Made by a program: the position numbers and the translations under genes. From Panax quinquefolius (taxonomy: Eukaryota > Streptophyta > Magnoliopsida > Apiales > Araliaceae), in the NCBI GenBank assembly GCA_020205615.1, contig CM035160.1, forward strand, positions 2,722,937-2,786,936: DNA of 64,000 nt, read 5' to 3'. Below the pieces are notes generated by a model that was not told the DNA's origin, searched no databases, and saw nothing but the letters and a program-made list of their open reading frames with translations. The first letter of the stretch is position 1. The number at the start of each line of letters is the position of its first letter. Positions 25,640-38,851 of the stretch are shown piece after piece.

Positions 25640-26510
25640 AAAATTAACCGAAAATGAACTAAGTAGCATTTACTTAGTTTCAAATTACTAAAAAAATAAT
25701 AATATTATAACATAAACTAAATTTAAATTATATTTTGTATGATAAGATAATATAAAATAATAAAATAAAATAAAATAATTAAGATAAAATAAAATAAATT
25801 AATTTATTGTAATTAACATAATAAAATTTAAATAAATTAAATATATAAATATAATATAATATAAATACAATTAAATTAAATTAAATTACACTAAACTAAA
25901 TTAAATTAAATTAAATTAAAATAAATAATTTAATTTAAAATAAAATAAAATAAAAATATGACTTAATTTAATTTAAAATAATATAATACAAAATAAATAT
26001 AATTAAACCGAGTAGCATTTACTTAGTTAAATAAAATCAAAATTAAATAAAATAAATTAATTTATTGTAATTAATTAAGATAATAAAATTTAAATAAATT
26101 AAATATTATAATATAATATAATATAAATACAATTAAATTAAATTAAATTACACTAAACTAAACTAAATTAAATTAAATTAAATTAAATTAAATAATTTAA
26201 TTTAAAATTAAATTAAAAAATTGACTTAATTTAATTTAAAATAATATAATACAAAATAAATATAATTAAACCGAGTAGCACTTACTTAGTTAAATAAAAT
26301 CTAAATTAAATAAAATAAAATAAAATAAAATAAAAATATGATTTAATTTAAGATAATACAAATTATTAATTCAAAAAAATTGACTTAATTTAATTTAATA
26401 TAATATAATACAAAATAAATATAATTAAACTTAGTAAGCACTTACTTAGTTAAATAAAATCAAAATTAAATAAAATACAATAAAATAAAATAAAATACAA
26501 TTAGAAACCT
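25640..26510. repeat. AT-rich tandem repeats inside the CACTA element
   Basis: Four copies of a marker block (GTAGCATTTACTTAGTT and variants; about 25664, 26008, 26273, 26435) are separated by runs of TAAAATAAAAT and TTAAATTAAAT. Units are roughly 340, 265 and 160 bp. No coding potential is seen. Confidence 0.75.
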
Positions 26511-26908
26511 GGCTCGACGCGTTCACTCATTAGGAGTGAATGTCGAATAATCCGATTTGACTCAACATTTGGATGTTATGTCTCTCACTTAGGGTTGTGC
26601 CAATGCATGTGAGTGCGCGTTTTTATAAATTTTGAGGAACTTTCAAATTTGGTGTCTCTACATGTTCTCCGAGAGTGCATACTTAGACTAAGTTTTCTTG
26701 GTCTATTTCGTGTACTTGGAGACCATGGGGAGGTGCTGCTGAAAATTTCTGAAAATAGTAGAAATGTGCTTAAGATTGGCACTAGTGAGGAGACGCATCC
26801 AGGAACGGGATAGAAGCCTAACCCCTGTAGAGTGGGTAAACTAAATTTCATGCTTGGACCACATTCATGATTATTCTTGATCTAATTGGGTATTTTCTTC
26901 GATTAAAG

Positions 26909-28330
26909 ATGGATGCCGATCAGAGTTGGATGTACCGTAGGATAAAGATTGATGGGAGGGGATTAGTTGATGCATACCGTGACGGGGTATCTAATTTTAT
27001 GAACAAAGCAATAGAACACGTCTTGATGATCCTAAGCGGAAAGATGAGATGTCAGGTGTCTCAAGTGTAAAAACATGATATGGAAGATCTTGGATGAAGT
27101 GAAATTTGACTTATATTCACGTGGGTTTGTGGATGGGTATTCGGTATGGATTCATCACGGGGAATCGATTGAGATTAGAGAGCTGTCGACAAGATCGTAG
27201 ACCGGTCAAATAACTATGATGTCGTGGAGATGTTGGTAGATGCGTATGGCCCAACGAATAATATCGATCTGAAAATGAAAATGAGCTGCAAGCGGTCTTG
27301 ATCAACAAAAGTCAAATGATTCAAGCCACTACCTTCTACAAGATGCTATCCGAATCGGGGACCCCATGTATCCCTAACACGGCAAAATAACACACCGGGC
27401 TTTTCTGCGGTGTGAAGCTTTTACACTACAAGAATAAGCATAAGCTGCGGTGAGAGAGGATTCAATGATTTTGCTAGCTATTTTCGGGGAGTTCTTTACT
27501 AAGGATAATACCTTGCCCATGAAAGTTACTTATGAAGTTAAGAAGATGGTTAAGGGGTTGAATCTTGGGTATGAGAGAAGATCGATGCTTGTGAGTAGGA
27601 TGTATGTTATACTTATGGGGAAGACAAAGATAAGGTGCGGTGTGATATATGCAATTTGCCTCAGACAAAATCACAAAAGCGTGGGGGAAGGAGAAACATG
27701 TTAGAAAAAGATATTACGTGTACTTTCTCTCTTGCTACCAGAGGTTGCGGCGTCTATTCATGTCTTCAGCATCGCACCAGAGATGCGTTGGCATAGAACG
27801 AGGACGTCTTCTGGTCACCTTACTCACCCAAATGAGATGGAGATGAGTGGAAGAATTTTGATGCTAATTTTCCCTGATTTGTTAAACGATGTTAGGAATG
27901 TCGGGGTTTGGCATGGCTACCGATGGATTTTGTCCGTTTAATAATTTTAGTCACCATACTCTGTTTGGCGGTGATTATGGTAGCTACAATCTTCCATCGT
28001 CAATGTGCGTGAGGGATTCGTATCTTTTCTTGACTTTACTAATAGGGATAAGAGTTCTACAAAAGACATCAACGTGTACCTTGTAATCGTTAGTCGAAGA
28101 ACTTAAGATGTTGTGGGAAACGGCGTGTTATGGTTTGCATGGTGTCGGAGAGGTTTGAGGCCGATCCATTTTGTTCCATGTCAGGACCTTCCCGGTAAAT
28201 TCTCGCGCTCCATCACCGAGAAATGCGGGTATTCCTCCGGAGCGAGTAGCATGATCTGACGAGATTGTTCGGATGGTGGTTACCTTAGTCGAGGGGCAGC
28301 GTTTGGGTCGATGTTGAGTCACCCTCATTT
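26909..28330 (+). pseudogene. CACTA transposase remnant (transposase-associated domain plus TNP2/Transposase_21)
   Basis: The frame opens at ATG 26909 with MDADQSWMYRRIKIDGRG. The segment LKCKNMIWKILDEVKFDLY with SRGFVDGYSVWIHHGESIE (about 27055-27170) matches the layout of the transposase-associated domain of plant CACTA elements. FYKMLSESGTP..LLHYKNKHKL follows (27330-27450), then EVKKMVKGLNLGYE (27535-27580). MRWHRTRTSSGHLTHP (27785-27840) and GFGMATDGFCPFNNFS..YNLPSSMCVRDSYLFLTLLI (27905-28050) are typical of the TNP2 family. Stops and frameshifts occur throughout, and the downstream part beyond about 28130 is unclear, so it is inactive as read. Confidence 0.8.
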
Positions 28331-28917
28331 CGCTTCAGTATACTATTCGCTTTAAATTCAAATATATATTTTGCATGTAATTTAATTTTCATTTAGTTAT
28401 CTTTAAGCTGAATCGTATATATGGACTAATGAGTTGTGTATCAACGGGGTGACGAATGGATGATGGCGGGATGACGATGTTCATACTCAGATCAGGTGTC
28501 GGCCTTACCGATGATCCTCCTCACAATGGGGGCTCTACTTAGCTTGACTTAGTTTACATTCTTTTGTATTAATTTTACATAACTTTTGACGATATATATT
28601 GTAGGTTTAAACTTTATCATTAGTTACTTTGGTTTTTTCATGGTTTGACACTTAAAGCATAATGGGATGTTTGTTATACTTAGTTTAGATTAATGGGATC
28701 TTTTGTAATTTACCTTAGTTTAATTTATTTTGATTAATGCGGTTCTTTAACTCATTACTTTGGTTTATTCATGGTTATGCTAGTAGTAATGGGTTGTTTT
28801 GACATTTAGCTTAATTTAGCTTGTGTATGTGATGTTGGGAAAACAGGTATAGGTACAAGATGTGGGTTAAATCCCTGGATATTGCAAAAATAAATAAAAT
28901 ATTTTAAAAAAAAACAT

Positions 28918-29545
<628 letters not shown>

Positions 29546-30189
29546 TAGTCGGTCAGTACACTGTTGTCCATGATGTTAGTGTAGCGAAGATTGATCCAAA
29601 AGCTCCGGTCTTTGGATAAAGTGTGCCTTCTTGGTTGTGGTGTTCCAACTGGTAAGCTGATTTGTTTTTCTCCCCTATGACATTGAAGGTCATGCTTAGT
29701 CATGGTTCAAGTTCTGGAAACAATCTCTCTGTAAATAGAATTAAGGTTTGTATATATATCCTGCTATTTCCAGAGTCTTGTGCACTAGATACGGTCTTTT
29801 ATGACATTTAGGGTCTTACACTTTGGTATCGATCTTTTTATACTTCTTTTATTAGATTTATATTATTATGTGATCTAGCTCCTTTGAAGTTTATACTTGT
29901 TTCAGTTTTGTTTCTTCAAGTTTTTTAGTGAAATTTTTAAAATCAGTGTATTGCTTGTGAATTGAAGATTGCGTGGAGGCGTGGAGCTTATGATATCTAG
30001 GTGTTCTGGATGAATATTAAATAGCTTTTCTAATATATTCGGTACAGTAGAAAATGCAGGACGATATTTGTAAAAAATATTACTCCGTATTTGTTTGCAC
30101 CGTATAAATTCTGCTAAACATTTATTGTCACTTTAGGTCTCGGGGCGGTTTGGAATTACACTGGTCTTGGAAGAATATATTTCATAGAG

Positions 30190-30191
30190 AA

Positions 30192-30237
<46 letters not shown>

Positions 30238-31523
30238 ATTTCTTCCATGCTTAATAGGTTCTTATAGATCTTGTCAACAACCGCTTTTGAATAGTTGATA
30301 AATTTATTGGAAGGTGAGATTGAAACATAAATATCTACCAAAGTAGTAAAACCTTCTACCCGCTTTTATTTTAATATGAGGGCCACACCATAGTCAACGT
30401 GTTGTCGGTTTGTTTAACTAAAATGAATTTTTAATATTAAATAATATACCATAAGTGCGAATTTGTCTACTAAACTTGTTAAAAAAAAAAAAAAAAAAAA
30501 ATACTAAGCATAGTAACAAGCTCTTACGACTTGTAAAAAAAAAACCAAAGTTATTATTGTTATATAAAAACAAATATATGCTATTGTTATATAAAATAGG
30601 ATATAAAATATCATAAAGAATTAATATTTTAAATTAAAGTGGGAAGAAATTAATATATTTGTTATATAAAGAATTATAAAAATATTTTTATATTCTATTT
30701 TATATCCTATTATAAAATAACAAATATTTTTATAATTCTTTATTTGCTATTTTATAAAATATTTTATATTCTTTATTTGTTATTATAAAAATATTTTTTT
30801 TATTAAATATTTGTTTTATAAAATATTTTATATTCTTTATTTGTTATTATAAAAATATTTGTTTTATAAAATATTTGTTTTTTATAATAACAAATAAAGA
30901 ATATAAAATATTTTATAAAATAAATATTTTATAAAACAAATATTTTTATAATAACAAATAAAGAATATAAAATATTTTATAAAAACAAATATTTTATAAT
31001 AACAAATAAAGAATATAAAATATTTTTATAAAAATAGCAAATAAAGAATTATAAAAATATTTGTTATTTTATAATAGGATATAAAATAGAATATAAAAAT
31101 ATTTTTATAATTCTTTATATAACAAATATATTAATTTCTTCCCACTTTAATTTAAAATATTAATTCTTTATGATATTTTATATCCTATTTTATAAAACAA
31201 TAGCATATATTTGTTTTTATATAACAATAACAACTTTGGTTTTTTTTTTTATGTCGTAAGAGCTTCATCCGGTTTAATTTTTTTTTTTTTTATACAAAGT
31301 TTTGCATACATTAATTTATCGTATTATTTAATATTAAAAATTGCTTTTAGTTAAACAAACCGACAACACGTCGATTGCCATGTATTTTCTTATATTAAAA
31401 TAAAAGTTCTAGGTAAGTTTCTTACGGTTTAAGTATATTTATGTTTCAATCTCAAACCTTCCAATAAGTTTTATCAACTATTCAAAAAAAGGTTAAGATG
31501 TTGTATTAAGAAGAATCATATGC

Positions 31524-31589
<66 letters not shown>

Positions 31590-31590
31590 C
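30190..31590. mobile_element. Palindromic (fold-back/MITE-like) AT-rich element flanked by (TA)n
   Basis: Two arms of about 640 bp in inverted orientation meet near 30886-30892. For example, AAAGTGGGAAGAAAT at 30636 pairs with its complement ending at 31148, and GGAAGGTGAG at 30309 with one ending at 31462. The outer borders are (TA) microsatellites at 30194-30234 and 31526-31587. There is no coding capacity; the centre is full of TTTATAAAATATT-type runs. It sits right after the LGAVWN piece of the GSNOR pseudogene and probably interrupted that exon. Elements of this form inserted in (TA)n have been described as Micron-like MITEs. A simple inverted duplication is the alternative. Confidence 0.7.
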
Positions 31591-32051
31591 TCGATTTTGT
31601 GATGTCTATCATATCATAAGACTCTTATGATGATAATTATCCAAGTATCACTTGACAGGTGGGTGGCTGAGGGTGCAAAAGCAGCAGCTGGTGCTTCACG
31701 TACGAATAATTAATTGGCATAGACATTGACAGCAAAAAGTATGAGATAGGTGGTGGTCAGCTTCTATATTCCATTCCCTCCTCAAGGTTTCTGATGGCAT
31801 GCTGTACTTAACTGTTAATTAATGTCCTGAACTGCACCAATCACCATTGTAGTTTTAATTCCTACCTTTCCGACATTTGCTTTTTCTGCATATATATACC
31901 ACATTGTTCATAATCATTTTACTATATATGAATATATACTGAGTAATGGGTATATATTTATGTTGAGACCTTAAGGCGGCCCCGCGACGACAGAGCTAGA
32001 AGCTCTACCATTTTATGTTCTGCATCATCTTCTTTCATTTCATTTTTTCAG

Positions 32052-32200
32052 TCTTCAACCCTTCATCCAGTATTGGGTGTTGGCAGTTCAATAGCTAATC
32101 AAAAGGAGGACCTTCGAGAGATTGCAAAACTTGATGAAATGGATTCCATTCCTTACATATCCAATGGTTCTATTGAAAAAACAAATGATCAAAATATTTA
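32052..32200 (+). other. Unidentified exon-like segment inside a pseudogene intron
   Basis: After a strong pyrimidine tract and TTTTTTCAG (to 32051), a frame of about 50 codons runs SSTLHPVLGVGSSIAN..LDEMDSIPYISNGSIE before a stop. It does not match the class III ADH protein. Its composition is coding-like, so it may be a captured exon fragment. I do not recognise the source. Confidence 0.3.
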
Positions 32201-32631
32201 ATTTTTATATTTACTAAATTGGGTTAAAATCAACGTCCCAGCCAAGGGTAGTTTTATTTTACTTTTCTTTATTTATATGGATATGTGTGTGCGCGCGTTT
32301 TGTGTGTATATATAGTATGTTGGTGCCTCAATAGAAGTTCCTAAAAGTCTGAACGACTTCATTATGCAAATATTTTAGTGTTCTTGTCAGTCAGGCTCAG
32401 TAAATGCCATAATAATACCTATATGTAATGAGAACTCATAGTAACTATTAAAGCCACGTACTTCCCAATTAAGAGAGTACAGTCTACATATCCTAACCAG
32501 CGTTAAATAATTCTATTACCTTATACTAATAAGCAGTGGTTGGTTTGCTAGTATATAAGTAATCATTTCGTTAATAATGCTTGTTACATAATAAGGCTCA
32601 TAATATTTTTATTTTTCCATGCAAATTGTGA

Positions 32632-33008
<377 letters not shown>

Positions 33009-33082
33009 TGAAGAAGGTAACCAAACTCCATAAGAATTACCTAAGTTCCTTTATTAGCTAGCTGATTTTGGATAATCACTGA

Positions 33083-33220
<138 letters not shown>

Positions 33221-33223
33221 TGA

Positions 33224-34031
33224 AATAATTTGGCCAGCGTCATGTAAATAATAAACTGCCTTTCATTATGTGACTGGACGGAATTGTCCGAGTGATGCTT
33301 TTTATATAAACAGAGGTTTGCAGAATATCTTTTTCCTAGTCATTGGCTGAGATGTTTCCTGTGCTATTATTAATTGTTTAGGGGACCTGTGCTATTATTA
33401 ATTATACAATTGACAATGAATTAAAAGACTACAAAAAAAAAAAAAAACATTATGAACAGACCAATGTCATTAGAAGTCATTGTTGAATGTGAATGAACCC
33501 ATTGTCAAAACTAGACAAGAAGTTACTAAGAAGAGTGAGATGGGGCAGTTTTGTTCCATCATTGTCATTATGCTCATTTTTCTGGAACTAATCATCATTA
33601 TATGAATGGTCATCTCCATATCCATTCCAGTTAAATCTCTCATCTCTCGAAATATCATTAGAAGGTTGAGCTTATATATGTAATCATATAGCAAAATCGA
33701 TAGCCACCAAAAACAAAACCATAGTTTGGAATGATTTGACATGATATTTATAACTAAACTTAATTCCAAATAGATAGTGGGAAAAAAAATAATCAAAACT
33801 CTGAACAACAGTGATAATCTATGTTATTACAAATGATGGTTAACAAATGGAAGAGATTGGATCCTCTGAATTTAACTTATATTTGTTAATTTCAAAGGTT
33901 ATGATCGGGCTGCATAAAGTCTTCACTAGGCCTCTGTACAAATTCTTTCAAGACAAAAGCTTGTTTGTTAACTACACTAACAACTTATCCCTCCTAATGA
34001 ACTTCAAAAGATCATTTACCATTCAAAAAGA
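33224..34031. other. Intergenic DNA between the GSNOR pseudogene and the RIN13-like gene
   Basis: It contains the 3' flank of the pseudogene, with a direct repeat GTGCTATTATTAATT at about 33361 and 33388 and a run of A at 33433-33447. On the minus strand, about 33480-33690 reads as broken acidic/Asn-rich frames (for example FNWNGYGDDHSYNDD), possibly an old coding scrap. The remainder (33700-34031) is the 3' region of the minus-strand gene. No other gene is supported. Confidence 0.5.
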
Positions 34032-37000
34032 TTACAACCCGAAGAAAATTCCTGAATCTGTAAGAGTTGGTCCTGGAGAAGGTATTGGAACATCATGATG
34101 ATCCAAAGTCCAATTATCATACTCGAAGTCTAATGAAACAGGATCTGTGCTTCCACTGAAAAGGGTATCAATTCCAGCCAGAGAAGAGGACTCTTTTATA
34201 GAATCTACATCTTGGAGTTGGGAATTTTCTGCTGTAGGTTGTTGGCTGCTCTGGCTGGTTGGGGTAACCCAACTCGAGTCTATATCTGTAAGACTTGTAT
34301 CCAGAAAATTGTGAGATTGATTTTCTTCGGCGAAAAATTTCTGATAATCACTTGAAGCATAATTAAGCTGACTATCTACTTGATATTCAGAAGGCACTGT
34401 ATTTGCAAAGCTGTTGCCAATAGTGGGATGGGAAGACACTTGGGGTTGGGAGGACATTGACCTCAAAAACATGCCGCCCACATATGCCTGAGAGGGTACT
34501 TGGGGTTGAGAAGCGACTGAATTCACAAAGAAATTGCCTATATTTTGCTGGGGAGACACCATAGGTTGATGAGTAGGCACTGAATTCAAAAGGATGCTGG
34601 CCACATTTGGCTGGGAGGATAGCTGAGGATGGGAAGGCACAGAATTTAAAGGGTTTGTGTGCATGTTTAGTTGGGAGGATACCTGAGGTTGAGAAGGAAC
34701 AAAATTTGAAGGGTTTGCGTGCATGTTTGGTTGGGAGGAGAGTCGGCTAGTGATTGATTCTAAACTCATTTGGTTATGAAAGTGTTGCCACCTCATGGAA
34801 TTGTTGTCACCTAGTGTTGACACTGAATGAGGATATCTCATGTTTCCATACCTCTTGTCAGATGAAATATACTTTGGATTTGACATCAAAGCAACCCCAT
34901 GTGACCCTGCCCTTTTGAACACTGCAGGAGGAGTGTTAAGTTGAGGGCCTAGGTTACCAACGACACGTCTTCTGTCCCTTGAGATAACATTGTTGCCTGT
35001 ATGTTGCAACTGCTGCGATACCAAATTAGGTTGAAAATTGTTTCTGGGCATAACACATCCAGACCGTTGGCTTCTGCTTTGATTTGCGATATTTGGGATG
35101 CCAAAATTAGTTGCCCTTGTACATGAACGGATTGATGCTGGGACCTCACCCTGGGCCACGTAGTAGGGTTCAAGTGGAGTTGATACTGGAACTTGGTTGA
35201 TTTGGGTCAGCCCTGTTGAAATAGAAGCATAATAAGGTTTAGGAACTGATATGGTAGCTTGATTACTATTCTTTAAACACTTCCTCTGATGTTTCCAGGA
35301 TTCCTCTTTCTCAGTGGCATGACAATGGTCGCTACTGGAAATGCCCGTTCCCCAGTGGAGACATGGAGCCAGTGAGTCACAAACATAACAATGGCACTGA
35401 AATAGAAAAACGTAGTATTAATGAAGCAGAATGTTTTGTATGAAAAAATTCAAGTGCTTAAGCATTACAAAGGCCAATAACAAAAAGGGTAAAAACAAAA
35501 AGGGTTATCTTACCTGGTTACAGTGCCTTTCATGTGGAGTGGATGTAAAGGGAAATTTAGCACAGAGATGTCGCGGATGGGGGTAATCTCTACATGCAAC
35601 CTGCAATCAACAACAAATTAACACACCGAAATTACATCATGTCAAGATTAGTAATTCAGTTGGTCATAACAGTAAATAATAGTTGCTTTTTAGTGGTATT
35701 AGTAGTTATCTAGGTAGTAGAAATCATGCACACCATGTGAATTAGTTAGAGGGGGGTAGTTTAGTCTTTGCTAATATTAGAAGTTTGTTAAAAAAAATGT
35801 GGTTGCAGAAATTATTAATCCCTTCTCCTGACACAAGCCCCAACAATTTTTTGATAAAAAGGGATCGCACTCCGCACTCAGATGCAAGCAATCATTTATG
35901 TTCCTGAAAAAGGTAGATTTAATATTTATTTTACACTATCATCCGCACATCTTTCTACGCTATTTGTTGGAATAAGTCAGAAGGAAAATGGAAAGAGAAC
36001 ACGTAATTAAGAGCAAAAATTAAATAAACAAGGCTTTGATAAAGTGATGAGGAAATGAGACAATACACATGGGAATTCTATTTACAACAAATAAAAATTC
36101 CATAGTTGTCTTTAACAACATGGTAAATTATACTGCAAAGAAATGATTCTGTCCATACCCACTTCAGCATTGTGACTGCTTGAGCAACCTTTTTGCTCTC
36201 AAATAGTCCAAGCTCGCATCTATAAGAAGTTGTTCCTTGAGAAAAGAAGGTTTCTTAAGCAGCAGCCACAATGGTGCTTTGTGCATCACTGCCAACAGCG
36301 CAAGTTATACTAATGAACCCAACTCATGTAATAACCAAAATACAGATCCATTAGAGCTCAGCATACCAAATAGCTTTTAATCTTATAGATCTCATCATTG
36401 ACATTTGGATGTAGCATGCGATAGAACAAGGACATATGCATCTCCAATATTCAAGATATTTAGTCTCACATAAGATATTATTATTTAATTTCAGGAAAAC
36501 AAGCAACAACAACAAACCTACCTAAATGGATGATTATGACAATTTGAGATGCATCTATCTACAAGTCATATAAATTGAGTTGTAAACTCCACAGGTAGCT
36601 AGACCTCAAGGTCCTCACTCATCAGGATAAATAAAATGCACAAACTGTTATCATGATGCCAGTTTAACAAATTTCTGTGTTCATGTCATCCTTTCTATAA
36701 CAGTTGCTATAACAACCATCATCATACTATATTATCACAGTTGAGAAACTCGATATTTTCACTTTTGATGTCGTACATTCTCACCAAATCATTTCGGAAT
36801 TTACTTTTGTTCTGCTCTACCAACCATATCGTCATTGTCGTTGCTCATCTAAATAGTTTTGCTACACTAATTCTTCATGAACAAAAAGTCATTCTCCACT
36901 TGCAGTTCAATAGAGAACCTTTGGTGTTCACACTAAGTTATTACAGGTATACATTAACTACACCACAGACCAGAAACCATTTTCCACTTTCTCAACGGAG

Positions 37001-37562
37001 TTGTACTCTATCAGCTTCATTGTGTACAATCTCTCTCCCTACATTTAATCAAGCCTGGATAACAAATTACACAAATTGGTACTACGTGGACCTCAACTTA
37101 TTTGAATGCGATCAATATATCAAGTAAAATCAGCACACATATAGAAAAAAAAATACTTTTTGAGTTTCTAACAATATTAAAAGATGCACTTCAAAAAAGC
37201 TGATGAATTTCCATTACCTGTCCAGTCTCCCCAACAACTAGCAACTCATCAGACTCGTCCACCACCTGATTATTCTGAATAGCAACTGACTTATCCCGGT
37301 CACCATCCAAAATCACACAATCATCATCATCATCATCTAAAGATTTCACAACAGTATTGCAATTCTTTGATTTAGGCTTAGGGTTCCCCACAACCTCACC
37401 CACCACCACCACATCATCAGAATCATCGGAATCTTTATCAACCTCGTCAAGAAGCTTCTGTATCCAACCAAAATCATCTCCACCAAACCCAACCCCTATA
37501 TCCCCACCCCAACCCACCTCTTCATCCGAACTTAAATCGAAAACCACACCGTTTGGATCCAT
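34032..37562 (-). CDS. RPM1-interacting protein 13 (RIN13)-like protein, three exons, intact
   Basis: Exons on the minus strand: 37218-37562, 35514-35600 and 34032-35396, all phase 0, with GT/AG introns of 1617 and 117 bp. The protein is 598 residues. The start is ATG at 37560-37562 (MDPNGVVFDLSSDEE). Residues 1-115 are acidic with poly-Asp runs and VVVVGEVV. Exon 2 and the start of exon 3 form a Cys/His-rich block (CRDYPHPRHLCAKFPF, ERHCNQCHCYVCDSLAPC, HWGTGIS, DHCHATEKEESW) that I recognise from plant proteins annotated as RIN13. The Arabidopsis member was reported to bind the resistance protein RPM1 and enhance its response. Residues 364-484 are six 20-residue repeats, and the tail ends SGIFFGL. 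Nothing interrupts the frame, unlike the surrounding sequence. The metal-binding role of the Cys/His block is inferred; orthology is likely but not tested. Confidence 0.82.
34377..34739 (-). repeat. Six coding repeats of 20 residues in the RIN13-like protein
   Basis: Residues 364-484 consist of units patterned SSQPN......NSVPSQPQV (one unit has 21 residues). They are rich in Ser, Gln, Pro and Asn and probably disordered. The first two units are the most alike, so the array has grown by tandem duplication. Confidence 0.8.
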
Positions 37563-38390
37563 CAAAAATCATAAATTGGGCTATCCAAACAAAGATTTCC
37601 CAAATATAAAAAAGTCAGCGCGTAATACCTACATTACACGCCCAATTCTCTAATTATAAATTGGGTTTAGGAATTCTGTAGCAATCCCCTGGACACAACA
37701 AGTAATGGGCTTTCCAAATACACACAAAAGAAAATTTTCCCACGGTTAAAACTGTGATTTTGCATGTTATGTTTGGAAACAATGGATTGAGTGAAGGAGA
37801 GACTGAAAATGAAAAACCATAGTTTAAACGTTCAGTGTAAGAAAAAAGGGCGGAATTGTTGATGGTCGATGTTTGATTCAGGAGAAATAAACCCTAATTT
37901 TTCTATGGTTGTTTCACTCAACTGAGTGTAAGGTTTTTTAAGATACGGAAATTAGGTATTTGCTTTTGCTGCTGCTGTTGCCGCTGACAGGGGAGAAAAT
38001 GGCGTACGGTTAGGTGAGTCGTGACTCGGCAGTGAGTTAAAACTGACACGTAGCGAATATTATTATTATTATTATTATTTTGTGGGAGTTTACTTTTACT
38101 TTTAGGACTGACTTTTACTTTTCTAATGTACGGCCCAAATACTAAACAAACATTTTAGAATAGGCCCAAGTTGCACGACAAATGACGTAAGTCCAAAGAA
38201 AACTGTACGACAAAATTGGAAATTGTGCTTTTATTTATTTATTTATTATTAATTTCTTGGGGACTCCAATGAAGTCTTAAAAAATCTATGTAAAAATAAC
38301 AATCAATCTTCATAAGCCAATACATATTCATGATTTAAAAAACAGTCCTTTAGAATGTTCTTAGTTTTGTTTGATGGATTTGCACTTTTC

Positions 38391-38851
38391 TTACTCCTTC
38401 CTTGATTCTTCCATCTATATATCATTTTAATGGAGTTATATATTGATAAATTAAATGATTTTTAAAAGATATATTATTTATATATAGATAAATCTAACAA
38501 AATTTTCTCATAAAAATCTACGATAAGTTATATAAATCAAAAAATTATCGTCTATTTTTTGTTCCAAAAAGATTGTATAAATTTTATTATCAATACACAT
38601 TAATTTATTGTTTCCTACTTTAACCCTTATTTAAAAGCTTTCTCCTATTTAAACTTTCTTATTATAATTATATAAATTTATTCAATCTTTATAATTTAAG
38701 TATTTATATTGAATAAAGTAAAAGATTTTAGTAAAAGAAATGAAGTAAATAATTGGTTAAACAATTAATAAGGGTAGTATATATTATTTATTACATTCCT
38801 TAATATGTGTGGATTAACCTTATACGATAATCTTTTAAGAACAGAAGGAGT
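38391..38851. mobile_element. MITE-like element with short inverted ends
   Basis: The left end ACTCCTTCCTTGATTCTTCC and right end TTAAGAACAGAAGGAGTTA form imperfect inverted repeats around an AT-rich 460-bp core without coding potential. This form fits Stowaway-type MITEs. Boundaries are approximate. Confidence 0.4.

Noticed and set aside
27424..27440. CACTACAAGAATAAG, which looks like a CACTA left terminus
   Set aside because: In the transposase frame it reads LLHYKNKHKL, continuous with flanking TNP2 coding sequence, so it is a chance match inside the gene.
33433..33447. A-rich run after the GSNOR pseudogene, as a sign of retroposition
   Set aside because: The pseudogene keeps introns with GT/AG borders, and the run is 210 bp past the stop, so it is probably just an A tract.
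33470..33808. A 112-codon minus-strand open frame as a small gene
   Set aside because: Met-rich and AT-driven composition; another frame looks more protein-like, and neither has splice or start support.
36741..37127. A 128-codon plus-strand open frame
   Set aside because: It lies in the first intron of the minus-strand RIN13-like gene; hydrophobic low-complexity composition and no recognisable motif.
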